Assembly: GCF_001428105.1 (NCBI RefSeq)
Contig: NZ_LMSJ01000001.1
Coordinates: forward strand, 310,835 to 374,834
DNA: 64,000 nt
Direction of reading: 5' to 3'
Origin: Paenibacillus sp. Soil766
Lineage (GTDB): Bacteria; Bacillota; Bacilli; Paenibacillales; NBRC-103111
Below the pieces are notes generated by a model that was given only the letters and a program-made list of their open reading frames with translations, was not told where the DNA came from and did no database searches. This document shows, one piece after another, positions 28,102 through 36,125 of this stretch. The first letter of the stretch is position 1, and every line of letters starts with the position of its first letter. The position numbers and the translations under genes are program-made.

Positions 28102-28794
28102 ATGAACCCGAACGTCACGGAGACCGCTCAATTAATTGGCGACCCCTCTCGTCTTGCGATGTTATTGAGTTTGCTTGAAGGAAAAGCATTGCCCGCCAGC
28201 GATCTGGCTCGAGCCGCACGAATATCGCCGCAGACGGCAAGTTCGCACTTAGCCAAGTTGGTCGAGGGCGGCCTGCTGCTACACGAGAATTACGGCAGAC
28301 ATAAGTACTTCCGTCTTGCCAATCAGGAAGTAGCGCACGCTCTAGAATCGCTCCTTGCGATTTCCCCTCCTAAGCCGATTCGTTCTTTGCGCGAATCGGA
28401 CGAGCTTAATCACTTACGGCATGCCCGAACTTGTTACGATCATTTGGCCGGCAAGATCGGGGTCGCTCTTACGGATCGACTAGTCGATATGCGATGGCTG
28501 GAAGAGTCGGAGAAAGATTATGCGCTAAGCTCGGAGGGTAAGGAAAAGTTGCAGAACTGGAGCGTGGGAATCGAAGTTATTCCCGAGAAACGTCGGTACT
28601 TTGCTCGACAATGCTTAGATTGGAGCGAGCGACGTCATCACTTGGCAGGAAGTCTAGGATCCGCGATAACCACTCGATTGTTCGAGTTGAAGTGGATTGA
28701 GAGACTTCCTAACGGACGGGCAGTCCGCGTAACGAACGAAGGAATACAGGGACTTAGAAGCGAATTCGGACTCACTATTCCTCCTTCCTTCTGA
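28102..28794 (+). CDS. ArsR-family helix-turn-helix regulator
   Basis: 230 residues from ATG 28102. The N-terminal winged helix is ArsR-like (IGDPSRLAMLLSLLEGKALPASDLAR and ISPQTASSHLAKLVEGGLL, given in pieces). There are no CxC metal-binding cysteines in the usual helix, so it is not an evident metal sensor. The C-terminal 130 residues contain a repeated HLAGxxGxAxTxRLxxxxWxE pattern (about residues 112 and 188), typical of the larger ArsR regulators found beside transporters. It probably controls the divergent EamA transporter. Confidence 0.85.
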   Translation: MNPNVTETAQLIGDPSRLAMLLSLLEGKALPASDLARAARISPQTASSHLAKLVEGGLLLHENYGRHKYFRLANQEVAHALESLLAISPPKPIRSLRESDELNHLRHARTCYDHLAGKIGVALTDRLVDMRWLEESEKDYALSSEGKEKLQNWSVGIEVIPEKRRYFARQCLDWSERRHHLAGSLGSAITTRLFELKWIERLPNGRAVRVTNEGIQGLRSEFGLTIPPSF

Positions 28795-28800
28795 ATAACC

Positions 28801-28837
28801 AAGAACCTCTCCGAAACTTCATCGAAGAGGTTCTTTT
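28801..28837 (+). terminator. Intrinsic terminator of the ArsR gene
   Basis: AAGAACCTCT pairs with AGAGGTTCTT around a 15-base loop and is followed by TTATT, 6 bases after the stop codon. Confidence 0.85.
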
Positions 28838-28895
28838 ATTCATTTTTTCTTAAAGAGGTTCGCCCAACTTAAGATTCAATTCAACGGAATTCAAC

Positions 28896-28980
28896 TAATC
28901 TGCGCGTTACATGAACGAAAACAGGGAGCAGATGCCGCGGCAAACTGCTCCCTGTTTATTGTGCTATAGTTCCTCGATAG
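28896..28980 (-). repeat. attC-like cassette repeat, copy 1
   Basis: This is the reference description for the family, read on the plus strand: an A-arm (AACTGCC plus CGTTAGCTTAATGAA as consensus), a variable GC-rich stem-loop, then a C-arm (TTATTGAACTATCGTTCCCC as consensus) ending in GTTAG and a tail TTTAATGAA. The A-arm can pair with the first part of the C-arm, and AAC with GTT, leaving two unpaired spacers. Here the stem is ACAGGGAGCAG/CTGCTCCCTGT, the end core reads GATAG, and the hydrolase-fragment stop lies 17 bases away. Confidence 0.8.
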
Positions 28981-28997
28981 ATGAAACATTAATCCAC

Positions 28998-29396
28998 TTA
29001 TTGCTTAAGTTGCTCATTGAAGAAATCAACTATTCTCGTTCTGACTTCATCAAATTTGTCTCTAAGGGAATGGTCTGAGTCTGGGTATTCCACATACCTA
29101 TAGTCTTTATTGAGTTCGTCTAATTTTCGCACAAAATCTCTGACTTGTTGCGAAGGAACCATCTCGTCTTTCCCCCCATGGAAGATTAATAGGGGGACAT
29201 TTATATCATCGGCCCATTCAATCGGCGAGCGTTTTATGTATTCATCCGCATTTTTACTGGGGTGCCCAACTAAACGATCAAGAATCCCTTTCATAATTTC
29301 AGTGCGTTTATGATAGAGATCAACCAAATCAGTGGGTCCACTCATGACGACGGCAGCACGGAGACTCATTTTTTTCCTAATCGCTAAATAAGTCAT
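28998..29396 (-). pseudogene. Alpha/beta hydrolase (prolyl-oligopeptidase-like) 3' fragment
   Basis: 133 codons covering only the C-terminal half of an S9-type hydrolase. The catalytic Asp lies in PLLIFHGGKDEMVPS and the catalytic His in YPDSDHSL. Upstream of the ATG the same frame still reads FSRGGL, the nucleophile elbow (normally GHSRGG), then runs straight into repeat copy 2. The gene has therefore lost its 5' half exactly at the repeat. An AGAGGTGG in front of the ATG is part of the old coding sequence. Confidence 0.8.
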
Positions 29397-29408
29397 TAAT
29401 CCACCTCT

Positions 29409-29474
29409 CGAGAAGCGGAGTGAAGGGCTGCAACGCGGCAGCCCTTCAGTTGTTTAACTATCGTTTACTGTTAG
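29409..29474 (-). repeat. attC-like cassette repeat, copy 2
   Basis: A shortened A-arm (AGCGGAGTGA) abuts the truncated hydrolase frame. The stem is AAGGGCTGC/GCAGCCCTT in a family variant with loop AACGCG. The C-arm TTTAACTATCGTTTACTGTTAG is intact. Confidence 0.85.
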
Positions 29475-29545
29475 AGAATGGCATTCATTGAATAGTCCTT
29501 TTGAATAAGTGGAAAAACAAGTTAAATCTATTAGGAGGAATACCA

Positions 29546-29914
29546 ATGAAAAGTAAAATAATATTCGTAGTATTTGTTGCCTTCTTCGCAATTGCAACAC
29601 CTATTCAAGCCAGCCCAAATAATCAGAGCAACGATGAATTGCCATGTGATGTGTTAAAGAATGCATTTGTGGGGACTTTGTTTGGTTCGATAGGCAAAGT
29701 GCTTTCGCAATATAAAGATGAGAGGCAATTCAGGGTTGATAAAATGGTGGAGATCAAGAATTTATCGTCATGGGGACAATATTATTGGGAGACAACTTTA
29801 AAAGTAACGACATTTTCTGGAGCCCATAATCCGCCGTATAATCATTATACGATTACCTTTACAAATCAAAACCCCGAGATACAAATAAAGGCTATCAAGG
29901 TCATACAAGAATAA
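29546..29914 (+). CDS. Small secreted protein (DUF3888-like)
   Basis: 122 residues from ATG 29546, 7 bases after AGGAGG. A signal peptide of about 23 residues ends IQAS. The mature part has a helix with CDVLKNAFVGTLFGSIGKVL, then strands ending YTITFTNQNPEIQIKAIKV, which resembles the DUF3888 family of small Bacillus/Paenibacillus exported proteins. It is the only intact plus-strand gene inside the cassette-like region, lying between copies 2 and 3. Function unknown. Confidence 0.65.
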   Translation: MKSKIIFVVFVAFFAIATPIQASPNNQSNDELPCDVLKNAFVGTLFGSIGKVLSQYKDERQFRVDKMVEIKNLSSWGQYYWETTLKVTTFSGAHNPPYNHYTITFTNQNPEIQIKAIKVIQE

Positions 29915-29916
29915 AT

Positions 29917-29996
29917 AATCTGCTTAACCCGTTAACAAAGAGTAAAGGGCTACAACGCGGTAGCCCTTTCGATGTTGAATTATAGTTCTTCGATAG
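29917..29996 (-). repeat. attC-like cassette repeat, copy 3
   Basis: The A-arm contains CCCGTTAACAAAG. The stem AAAGGGCTAC/GTAGCCCTTT has one changed base pair relative to copy 2 on both sides (compensatory). The C-arm TTGAATTATAGTTCTTCGATAG is followed after 1 base by the stop codon of the UPF0158 gene. Confidence 0.85.
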
Positions 29997-29997
29997 C

Positions 29998-30420
29998 TTA
30001 ACCTTCCCATACTAATTGCCTTATCTTACTTTCTTTGTACTTGTACCATTGCTTATCAACGCCAAATTCTATTATTCTATCTTTAAATCTTCGAAAAGCT
30101 CCTCTTCCTTGAATGGTGCCATACAGTTCTTCTCTATTTTTTTGATCCTTTTGACTTACAATAAAATCCTCCATGATTTCATATTCATTGAAGTTGTTTC
30201 TTAATGTAAAGTCCACGTAAACCCCGTCTTCATCCTCAATTATGCTGATAGCTTTCTCAATATTCTCTCTTTGCCAGTCAGGAAATTTTTCAAGTGGTTC
30301 TTCATCTTCCGCAGCTCTTATTTCTTCTCTCATTAATGTGATAACTTCGCCTGTATTAGTGTTAATAAAAGTAAAATTATCATCAATTAGAAGCTCAATC
30401 TCACTAATTAGATCCTCCAA
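29998..30420 (-). CDS. UPF0158 family protein
   Basis: 140 residues with the family pattern: an N-terminal helix and TFINTNTGEVITL (about residues 17-29), a central acidic stretch, FVSQK-type IMEDFIVSQKD and a C-terminal GRGAFRRFKDRIIEFG with WYKYKESKI. Function of the family is unknown. It follows the 66-residue gene by about 20 bases. Its TAA stop lies in the tail of repeat copy 3. Confidence 0.8.
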   Translation of the reverse strand: MEDLISEIELLIDDNFTFINTNTGEVITLMREEIRAAEDEEPLEKFPDWQRENIEKAISIIEDEDGVYVDFTLRNNFNEYEIMEDFIVSQKDQKNREELYGTIQGRGAFRRFKDRIIEFGVDKQWYKYKESKIRQLVWEG

Positions 30421-30439
30421 CTTACTGGTTTGTTACTCT

Positions 30440-30640
30440 TCAATTTGTTTGCCCCTTTCGATATATATATTCATCATATCCAAAAAACTCTTGTAAATCG
30501 TTACAAAAAACAAAGACGCAGTCTGCTGTTGCTTCCTCGTCTTCTTTCCAATGAATTCCAAGTACGATTTCAATTTGCTCAGGCGTTAACTTATCGGGCT
30601 CTATTGTTGATATTAACTTTGTTGCTTTAGCTGCCGACAA
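30440..30640 (-). CDS. Small acidic hypothetical protein
   Basis: 66 residues from TTG 30640, 8 bases after GAGGAGG, with no hydrophobic segment. It contains KLTPEQIEIVLGIHWKEDEE and DCVFVFCNDLQEFFGYDEYI. I do not recognise it. Its tight spacing with the UPF0158 gene suggests one transcript and one cassette. Confidence 0.6.
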   Translation of the reverse strand: MSAAKATKLISTIEPDKLTPEQIEIVLGIHWKEDEEATADCVFVFCNDLQEFFGYDEYIYRKGQTN

Positions 30641-31010
30641 TAATTTCGCCTCCTCGTATATTTTTTCAATAACTTGTCAAGATTTTTCAATAGAAAATCG
30701 AGAAGATAACTTGATGTCATAAATGACAAGAACTTAATCCCATTCCCGAAGTTTTTATATTCGCGGCTTTTTTCGCGGCAAGCAAAACAAAAAAAGCCTC
30801 CCGTTTTTATGAAAGGCCTCGCTCGAGAGAACTACAGGGGCTTATTTGGCCTCCGACCTATGTTTATTGGATGAGATCGGCAAAATAGCGGACCATTGTT
30901 CCCTCCCCCATAAACAAAGCTGTCTCCCTCAGGTCTATCCAGACCATGGGAGACAGCTTTGAAAGAAGTACTGCTATTCCACAATTTTTCTCTCAATATC
31001 TTTTCCATCT
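30641..31010. other. Non-coding left border of the chromosomal insertion
   Basis: No gene is seen. It holds AT-rich sequence, weak stems near 30790-30815 and the terminator at 30916. No A-arm of a cassette repeat is found here, so the cassette pattern breaks off at this point. Confidence 0.5.
30916..30960 (-). terminator. Terminator of the Rieske/amidohydrolase transcript
   Basis: AAAGCTGTCTCCC pairs with GGGAGACAGCTTT, and an inner GGTCT/AGACC pair extends the stem. It lies 50 bases beyond the Rieske-gene stop. Confidence 0.85.
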
Positions 31011-31370
31011 TTATTTCCTTTGCAAGTTAACACCGATCCTGCCGTCAAGCTCGCACACTTCAAACGTTTTCAACCAGATTTTCTCACTGAACAGCGACTT
31101 GCCGGTTCGAATATCGAACTCCCAGCCGTGCCAAGGACAGCGCAAGATCTCGCCTTTTTTTCCATATTCGTATTCATATACGTCAGACGGGAGCGTCGTT
31201 CCTGAGACGAGTCCAGCACACATCGGCGCACCTTGGTGCGGACAATAATTGTTGATCGCATAGTAGGCACCGTTAATCCGGTAGATACCGATACTTTTCC
31301 CCTCGATTGTGACGACTGCGTGGCCGCCTTCAGGAACTTCATCTGCCTCCAACACATAGTGTACCGTCAT
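31011..31370 (-). CDS. Rieske [2Fe-2S] ferredoxin-like protein
   Basis: 119 residues from ATG 31370, close behind GGAGGAG. The first cluster motif is CPHQG (Cys/His at about residues 44-46), and the second is CPWHGWEFDIRTG (about residue 80), giving the Cys-X-His/Cys-X2-His set that binds a 2Fe-2S cluster. Small proteins of this kind carry electrons to oxygenases, but no oxygenase is encoded nearby. It lies directly downstream of the amidohydrolase, with overlapping control signals (the stop of that gene precedes this SD). Confidence 0.9.
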   Translation of the reverse strand: MTVHYVLEADEVPEGGHAVVTIEGKSIGIYRINGAYYAINNYCPHQGAPMCAGLVSGTTLPSDVYEYEYGKKGEILRCPWHGWEFDIRTGKSLFSEKIWLKTFEVCELDGRIGVNLQRK

Positions 31371-31385
31371 AAGCTCCTCCATCAC

Positions 31386-32441
31386 TTAAAGGTTATATAA
31401 GCTTTTGGCGTTTTCATAAAAGATTTTCCTCTTGGCTTCGGGTTTTAATCTTCGCAGGATCATATCTGGAGAGTCAAAATCCCAATGCGGATAATCGCTT
31501 GAATAGAGAATCATATTCTCTGCATCGATCATATTAAATAAATCAATCAAATGCTGTGGGTTGTCCGGCTCCTCGATCGGCTGCGTAGTCAAATAGCAAT
31601 GCTCGCGGATGTATTGGCTAGGCATCTTCTTGAGCCAAGGGACTGTGGAGCGCAGCGCTTTGTAGTTTTTATCCAACCTCCACATGAGATGCGGGAGCCA
31701 AGCAATACCACCTTCGGTTAGCACCACTTTCAGACGCGGGAATTTCTCGAACACTCCTTCGCATACCATCGACACGAGATGAGCCATGAACATCTGGGAC
31801 AAACACGTGTGCCACTCGATGTAACGGGACGGATACCCTGCAGCCGTAGGCGCGGTTGAACCGCCGCCGCCTTCCGCTCCAGGATGGAGCGCAATGGGCA
31901 GGCCATTACGTTCTGCAGCCTCATAAATGGGATGAAACTGCCGTTGACCAAGAGGCGCACGCGCTGCACTGGAAATCATCACCTCAACGATGTCCGGGTG
32001 CCCTCCCATGCGGTCAATTTCTCGTGCAGCGAGATACGGATCTTGCGTGGCGACTGCCAAAGCGCCCTTAAAAGCCTTATGCTTGCCAAGCCACTTATCG
32101 GCTAAAAAGTCGTTGTAAGCCGAACAGATCACTGCTGCAAAATCAGCATCATGCGTCGTTGATATGTTATACACGACACCGGTTAATACGCAGTATTCGA
32201 CGTTATAGTCTTCTAGCAGCTGTTTGATCATCAGATCTGGGTCAGAGCCCGCTTTGCCCCCGCCTGGCGGTATAGCGTCTTTCTTCATGACGCCAACCGG
32301 TGAGTAGTAACCGGAACCGGCATATCCGATTCCTGAAGCAGCCACGCGTGAGCGCCATGGTTCAGCCAAGTACGGCAGCAAATCAGAATCATTCTGCTCA
32401 TTGTGGACATCCACATCAATGACCTTCATCTTTTCGGCCAT
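31386..32441 (-). CDS. ACMSD-like amidohydrolase (amidohydrolase family 2)
   Basis: 351 residues from ATG 32441, 6 bases after GGAGGG. The metal-binding DVDVHNEQ replaces the common HxH near the N terminus (only one His of the pair is seen). Later motifs are ALHPGAEGGG (about residue 185), VLTEGGIAWLPHLMWRLD (about 250) and LYSSDYPHWDFDSP (about 315), the latter with the conserved Asp. The family includes decarboxylases and hydrolases of aromatic or lactone compounds. Pairing with a Rieske protein and a sugar-type transporter is unusual. Substrate unknown. Confidence 0.85.
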   Translation of the reverse strand: MAEKMKVIDVDVHNEQNDSDLLPYLAEPWRSRVAASGIGYAGSGYYSPVGVMKKDAIPPGGGKAGSDPDLMIKQLLEDYNVEYCVLTGVVYNISTTHDADFAAVICSAYNDFLADKWLGKHKAFKGALAVATQDPYLAAREIDRMGGHPDIVEVMISSAARAPLGQRQFHPIYEAAERNGLPIALHPGAEGGGGSTAPTAAGYPSRYIEWHTCLSQMFMAHLVSMVCEGVFEKFPRLKVVLTEGGIAWLPHLMWRLDKNYKALRSTVPWLKKMPSQYIREHCYLTTQPIEEPDNPQHLIDLFNMIDAENMILYSSDYPHWDFDSPDMILRRLKPEAKRKIFYENAKSLYNL

Positions 32442-32504
32442 AATCATCCCTCCATTTCGGAGGCCTGTTCTGGGTGAATGGGCCTCCGTGCAGCGCCAAC
32501 GCGT

Positions 32505-34070
32505 TTATTTTTTACCGTATGTGCGAGTGTAAGCGGCATTGTACATATTCAACAGTTCATCTGCGCCTAGCTTTTTCGTTTGATCAATAAACTCTTGCCA
32601 TGTTTTATCGTTAATCGGCGTTTTACCAGACACGAATTCAGTCAATTTTTGCTCCAAATACTTGTTCAAATTGTTCAGTTTTGATTTTTCCAGCTCCAGC
32701 TCTTCACTTGTTTTAACAATCTGCTTCGGTGCCGGGATAATAACCGGTGCATAGAGCTTGTTAATCGCTTTGCTCTTATCGCTTAAGCCGCTTTCCCATA
32801 CAGCACGGGATTTGGCATTGTCCAGAGTGACCATGTCATACCAGACGCCCCAATCTTTCCGCAGTGTAGTAAATGGCGACGCGCCGAAATCCTTGTTGTA
32901 CACAGGTACGCCGTTTTCCTTCGTATACGTTTTGCCTTCGATTCCGAGGGATAAGTAATTCGAACCTTCTTCACTAAGCAGGTAATCGAGGAACTGAACC
33001 GCTCTGTCTTTATCTTTGACCTTGGCGGAAATCGCACGACCCGTAGCCCCTACAACAGAACGCGAGAATTGATAGTTCTTAATGCCATCAGCAGCGAACT
33101 GTGGAATTGCATCCAGCGTGTAATCAGCCGTTCCTGCTTTGCGCCCCTTATCCATAAGAGTCTCTAGATCAGCCTTCCAGAAGAAAGTAACCAGTGATTT
33201 CCCCTTAAGAATCCGCTCCTCCCACTGCGCTTGCGTGATCATTGAGAATTCAGGATCCAATAATTTCTCGTTAAACAGTTTGTTGAGGAAGATGAGAGAA
33301 TCCTTATACCCTTTATGATAAGGCGCAAATGCATATTTATCCGTAGCAGGATCAACGTTATAGAAGCCGTGAATACCTGTGAAGGCTCTGCCGAACGTCG
33401 TGAATAGCCCTGTATCGCCAACGATTGCATTATTGATCAATGGGTACGTATCTGGCTGTTTTTCTTTCAGAGTTTTTAGATACTGGTAGAATTCTTCCAG
33501 TGTCGTCGGCGCTTTCAAACCGTATTTATCCATAATGTCCTTACGGGTATACCAGATAAAGTTGAATCCTTTGCCTTCGGCATCACCCTCGATAACTGGC
33601 ACGGTGTAAATCCCTCCGTCTGCTCCTGTGGCAACGGCCTTGGCTTCCGGATATTTATCGAAAAACGCCTTCATATTCGGGGATTTATCCATGTAATCCT
33701 TCAGGTTCAGAAACACTTTGTCTGGCCCATGCTGTCTGCCTTCTAGGGTATCGACCTGAATGAAGTCTGTAACCGCGTTGGTCGCGATCATGATCTGTTT
33801 CTTCTCTTTCAGGCCTTCCTGACTAACCACTTGAAACTCCACTTTCACGCCAGTTTTCGCTTCAATTTCCTTGAAAATTTCCCAGTCTTGACGCACTTTC
33901 CCCTCCGGACGGTCATAAGCCAGCCAGGAAAAGGTGATCGGCTTCTTGGCCGCTTCCCCTTTCTTCGTATCCCCTGATGCCGGTGTATCCTTGGATTCAC
34001 TCGTACAACCTGCGACCAAGCTGGAAAGCATTACGGCCGATAGTGCTGCTGCTACTGTTCTTTTTTTCAT
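32505..34070 (-). CDS. LplA-type extracellular binding lipoprotein (second system)
   Basis: 521 residues with a lipoprotein signal (LSSLVAGCTS, Cys at about 22), a Lys/Gly linker, then ITFSWLAYDRPEGKV and the EFQVVSQEGLKEKKQIMIAT region usual for oligosaccharide-binding proteins of this class. It follows two matching permeases and lies before the amidohydrolase on the same strand. It shares only family-level resemblance with the binding protein at 21.8 kb. Confidence 0.92.
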   Translation of the reverse strand: MKKRTVAAALSAVMLSSLVAGCTSESKDTPASGDTKKGEAAKKPITFSWLAYDRPEGKVRQDWEIFKEIEAKTGVKVEFQVVSQEGLKEKKQIMIATNAVTDFIQVDTLEGRQHGPDKVFLNLKDYMDKSPNMKAFFDKYPEAKAVATGADGGIYTVPVIEGDAEGKGFNFIWYTRKDIMDKYGLKAPTTLEEFYQYLKTLKEKQPDTYPLINNAIVGDTGLFTTFGRAFTGIHGFYNVDPATDKYAFAPYHKGYKDSLIFLNKLFNEKLLDPEFSMITQAQWEERILKGKSLVTFFWKADLETLMDKGRKAGTADYTLDAIPQFAADGIKNYQFSRSVVGATGRAISAKVKDKDRAVQFLDYLLSEEGSNYLSLGIEGKTYTKENGVPVYNKDFGASPFTTLRKDWGVWYDMVTLDNAKSRAVWESGLSDKSKAINKLYAPVIIPAPKQIVKTSEELELEKSKLNNLNKYLEQKLTEFVSGKTPINDKTWQEFIDQTKKLGADELLNMYNAAYTRTYGKK

Positions 34071-34142
34071 GAAAAAACCTCCCCAATGTGTTTAAAAGGC
34101 TGCTTTACTACCGTAGTCACTAGCACAAGTCACAATCGGATC

Positions 34143-35003
34143 TTACCCTTTTATACCGCCGATCATTGTCCCCTGAACGAAATATTTCTGGATGAAGGGG
34201 TACACACATAGGATCGGGAGCGTAGCCATCATAATGATGGCGTACTTCATCGTTTGGAGCAGGCTCATATCGCCTTCACCTTGAATCGTTGTACCGGCTA
34301 TCAGAATGTTCCGAAGCATAATTTGCAGCGGATACATAGAGCGGTCGTTCAAATAAATGAGGGCATCGAAGAAGGCGTTCCACTGGTTCACAGCTGTGAA
34401 TAGTCCGATTGTAGCCATGACGGGCATCGAGAGTGGCATGACGACTCGCAGCAGCACCTGCAAGGAGGAACAACCGTCGATCGTTGCTGCATCCTCTAGT
34501 TCTTCTGGCAAAGCTTCGAAAAATGTCCGCATGATAAATAAATACCAAGTACTAATCATCGAAGGCAGAACGATGGCCCATATCGAATTCAACAAGCCGA
34601 GCTTCTGCACAACGAGAAACGTTGGGATCATCCCTCCGCTGAACAGTAGTGTAAACGCGGCCATCATCAGGATTAATTTTCGGCCGGGCAGCCATTTCTT
34701 CGCTAACGGATAGGCCATAGCTGCCGTAGTAATCAATGTCAGAATGACATGAACGACCGTATAGCGGATCGTATTCCAGTAGCTGACCCATAGGTCTGAG
34801 TTAGCTGCCAACTGCTTATAGGCTACCAGCGTTACTTTTTTGGGCAAAAGAAGGACATCACCGCTTGACACCAGTGCATTGTCGCTAATCGAGGCACTGA
34901 ACACATAGACTAGTGGATATATCATCACAATCATAAGAAGGATCATAACCGTATAGTTCAATGTGTCAAAAATTCTGGAGGCTATTGACTGTTTAATTTT
35001 CAA
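34143..35003 (-). CDS. Carbohydrate ABC transporter permease, LplC type (second system)
   Basis: 286 residues from TTG 35003, set 7 bases after AAAGGAGGA. The upstream GTG frame to 35024 overlaps that SD and the previous gene. Six helices are seen. The EAA loop is in LEDAATIDGCSSLQVLLRVV (about residue 180), and the C-terminal YPFIQKYFVQGTMIGGIKG is typical. It partners the LplB-type permease whose gene ends 14 bases upstream. Confidence 0.92.
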   Translation of the reverse strand: MKIKQSIASRIFDTLNYTVMILLMIVMIYPLVYVFSASISDNALVSSGDVLLLPKKVTLVAYKQLAANSDLWVSYWNTIRYTVVHVILTLITTAAMAYPLAKKWLPGRKLILMMAAFTLLFSGGMIPTFLVVQKLGLLNSIWAIVLPSMISTWYLFIMRTFFEALPEELEDAATIDGCSSLQVLLRVVMPLSMPVMATIGLFTAVNQWNAFFDALIYLNDRSMYPLQIMLRNILIAGTTIQGEGDMSLLQTMKYAIIMMATLPILCVYPFIQKYFVQGTMIGGIKG

Positions 35004-35017
35004 ATAGGATTCCTCCT

Positions 35018-35938
35018 TTACCACAGGCTTGTTTCTGAGTGTTTCCTAGCTATGCGATTTGCACCAATGACGAGAATAAGACCGATAACGGACTGAAATA
35101 ATCCGACCGCTGTTGCGAAGCTGAAATCTGCATCCAGGATCCCGCGCCGATAGACGAACGTGTTAATCACATCTGAAGTTTCGTAGTTCATGGAGTTGTA
35201 TAACAGCAAGATTTTCTGAAAGCCTGTTTCCATAAAATGTCCCAGAGTCAGAACGAACAGAATTATCATCACAGGTACCATACCAATGAAGGTAATATGG
35301 CGCATTTGGTGATAACGGTTCGCCCCATCCATTTTCGCCGCCTCATACAGGGTTGGATCAATCCCAGCGATAGCTGCCAAGTACAGAATCGTTCCCCACC
35401 CGATTTTTTGCCATATTTCTGAGGAGACATAGATTGCTCTAAACCATTCAGGCAGCCCAAGAAATAGAATCGGTTCCATCCCAAACACCTTCACCAGCAA
35501 AAAATTAATGATACCGGTTTGTGGCGACAGGAACGTGACCAGAATTCCAGCAATAACGACTGTTGATAGAAAGTGCGGCATGTAACTGATGCTCTGTGCG
35601 ATGCGTTTAAACATTTTGTTCTTAAGTTCATGAAAAAAAATAGCCAGAATGATCGGCGCCGGAAAATGAAAGAGGAGATCATAGACATTCAACATGACCG
35701 TATTACGAATCAGCTTCCAGGAATCCGGATTCACATAAAAAAATTCAATAAAGTGTTTAAAGCCTACAAATTTACTGTCCAAAACGCCTCTGCCGATCGA
35801 ATAATCCTGAAAGGCAATGATGACTCCATACATAGGTACGTATTTGAAAATGATGTAGTATAAAATCCCCGGCAGCATTAACAAATATAGCGCTCTATGC
35901 TTCTTCAATACGTACCCTATCCCATTTCGCTGAATCAT
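35018..35938 (-). CDS. Carbohydrate ABC transporter permease, LplB type (second system)
   Basis: 306 residues from ATG 35938, after GAGGAGGGGGG. It has FKYVPMYGVIIAFQDYSIG near the N terminus, the EAA loop TLYEAAKMDGANRYHQMRHI (about residue 195) and INTFVYRRGILDADFS near the end. It is the first gene of the 36-31 kb cluster, immediately downstream of the AraC-type sensor regulator. Confidence 0.93.
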   Translation of the reverse strand: MIQRNGIGYVLKKHRALYLLMLPGILYYIIFKYVPMYGVIIAFQDYSIGRGVLDSKFVGFKHFIEFFYVNPDSWKLIRNTVMLNVYDLLFHFPAPIILAIFFHELKNKMFKRIAQSISYMPHFLSTVVIAGILVTFLSPQTGIINFLLVKVFGMEPILFLGLPEWFRAIYVSSEIWQKIGWGTILYLAAIAGIDPTLYEAAKMDGANRYHQMRHITFIGMVPVMIILFVLTLGHFMETGFQKILLLYNSMNYETSDVINTFVYRRGILDADFSFATAVGLFQSVIGLILVIGANRIARKHSETSLW

Positions 35939-36091
35939 ACTGCCTCCCCCCTCCTCCTTGCGGAAGTTGATGGCCTTACTATACAAAGAGCGGGGCTTAA
36001 CCGTAAAGCACGCATAATTACCTCATGTCTCTTTTTTTGCAAGCCCGATTTCATGCGGTTTTTCGGCCGTTTAATGGTGCTGGAAGAAAAA

Positions 36092-36122
36092 ATAGAGACT
36101 TCGAAAAAAATGAAGTCTCTAT
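36092..36122 (-). terminator. Terminator of the AraC-type sensor regulator
   Basis: ATAGAGACTTC pairs with GAAGTCTCTAT around GAAAAAAAT. It lies at the very end of the regulator gene, separating it from the transporter genes, which must use their own promoter. Confidence 0.8.
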
Positions 36123-36125
36123 CCT

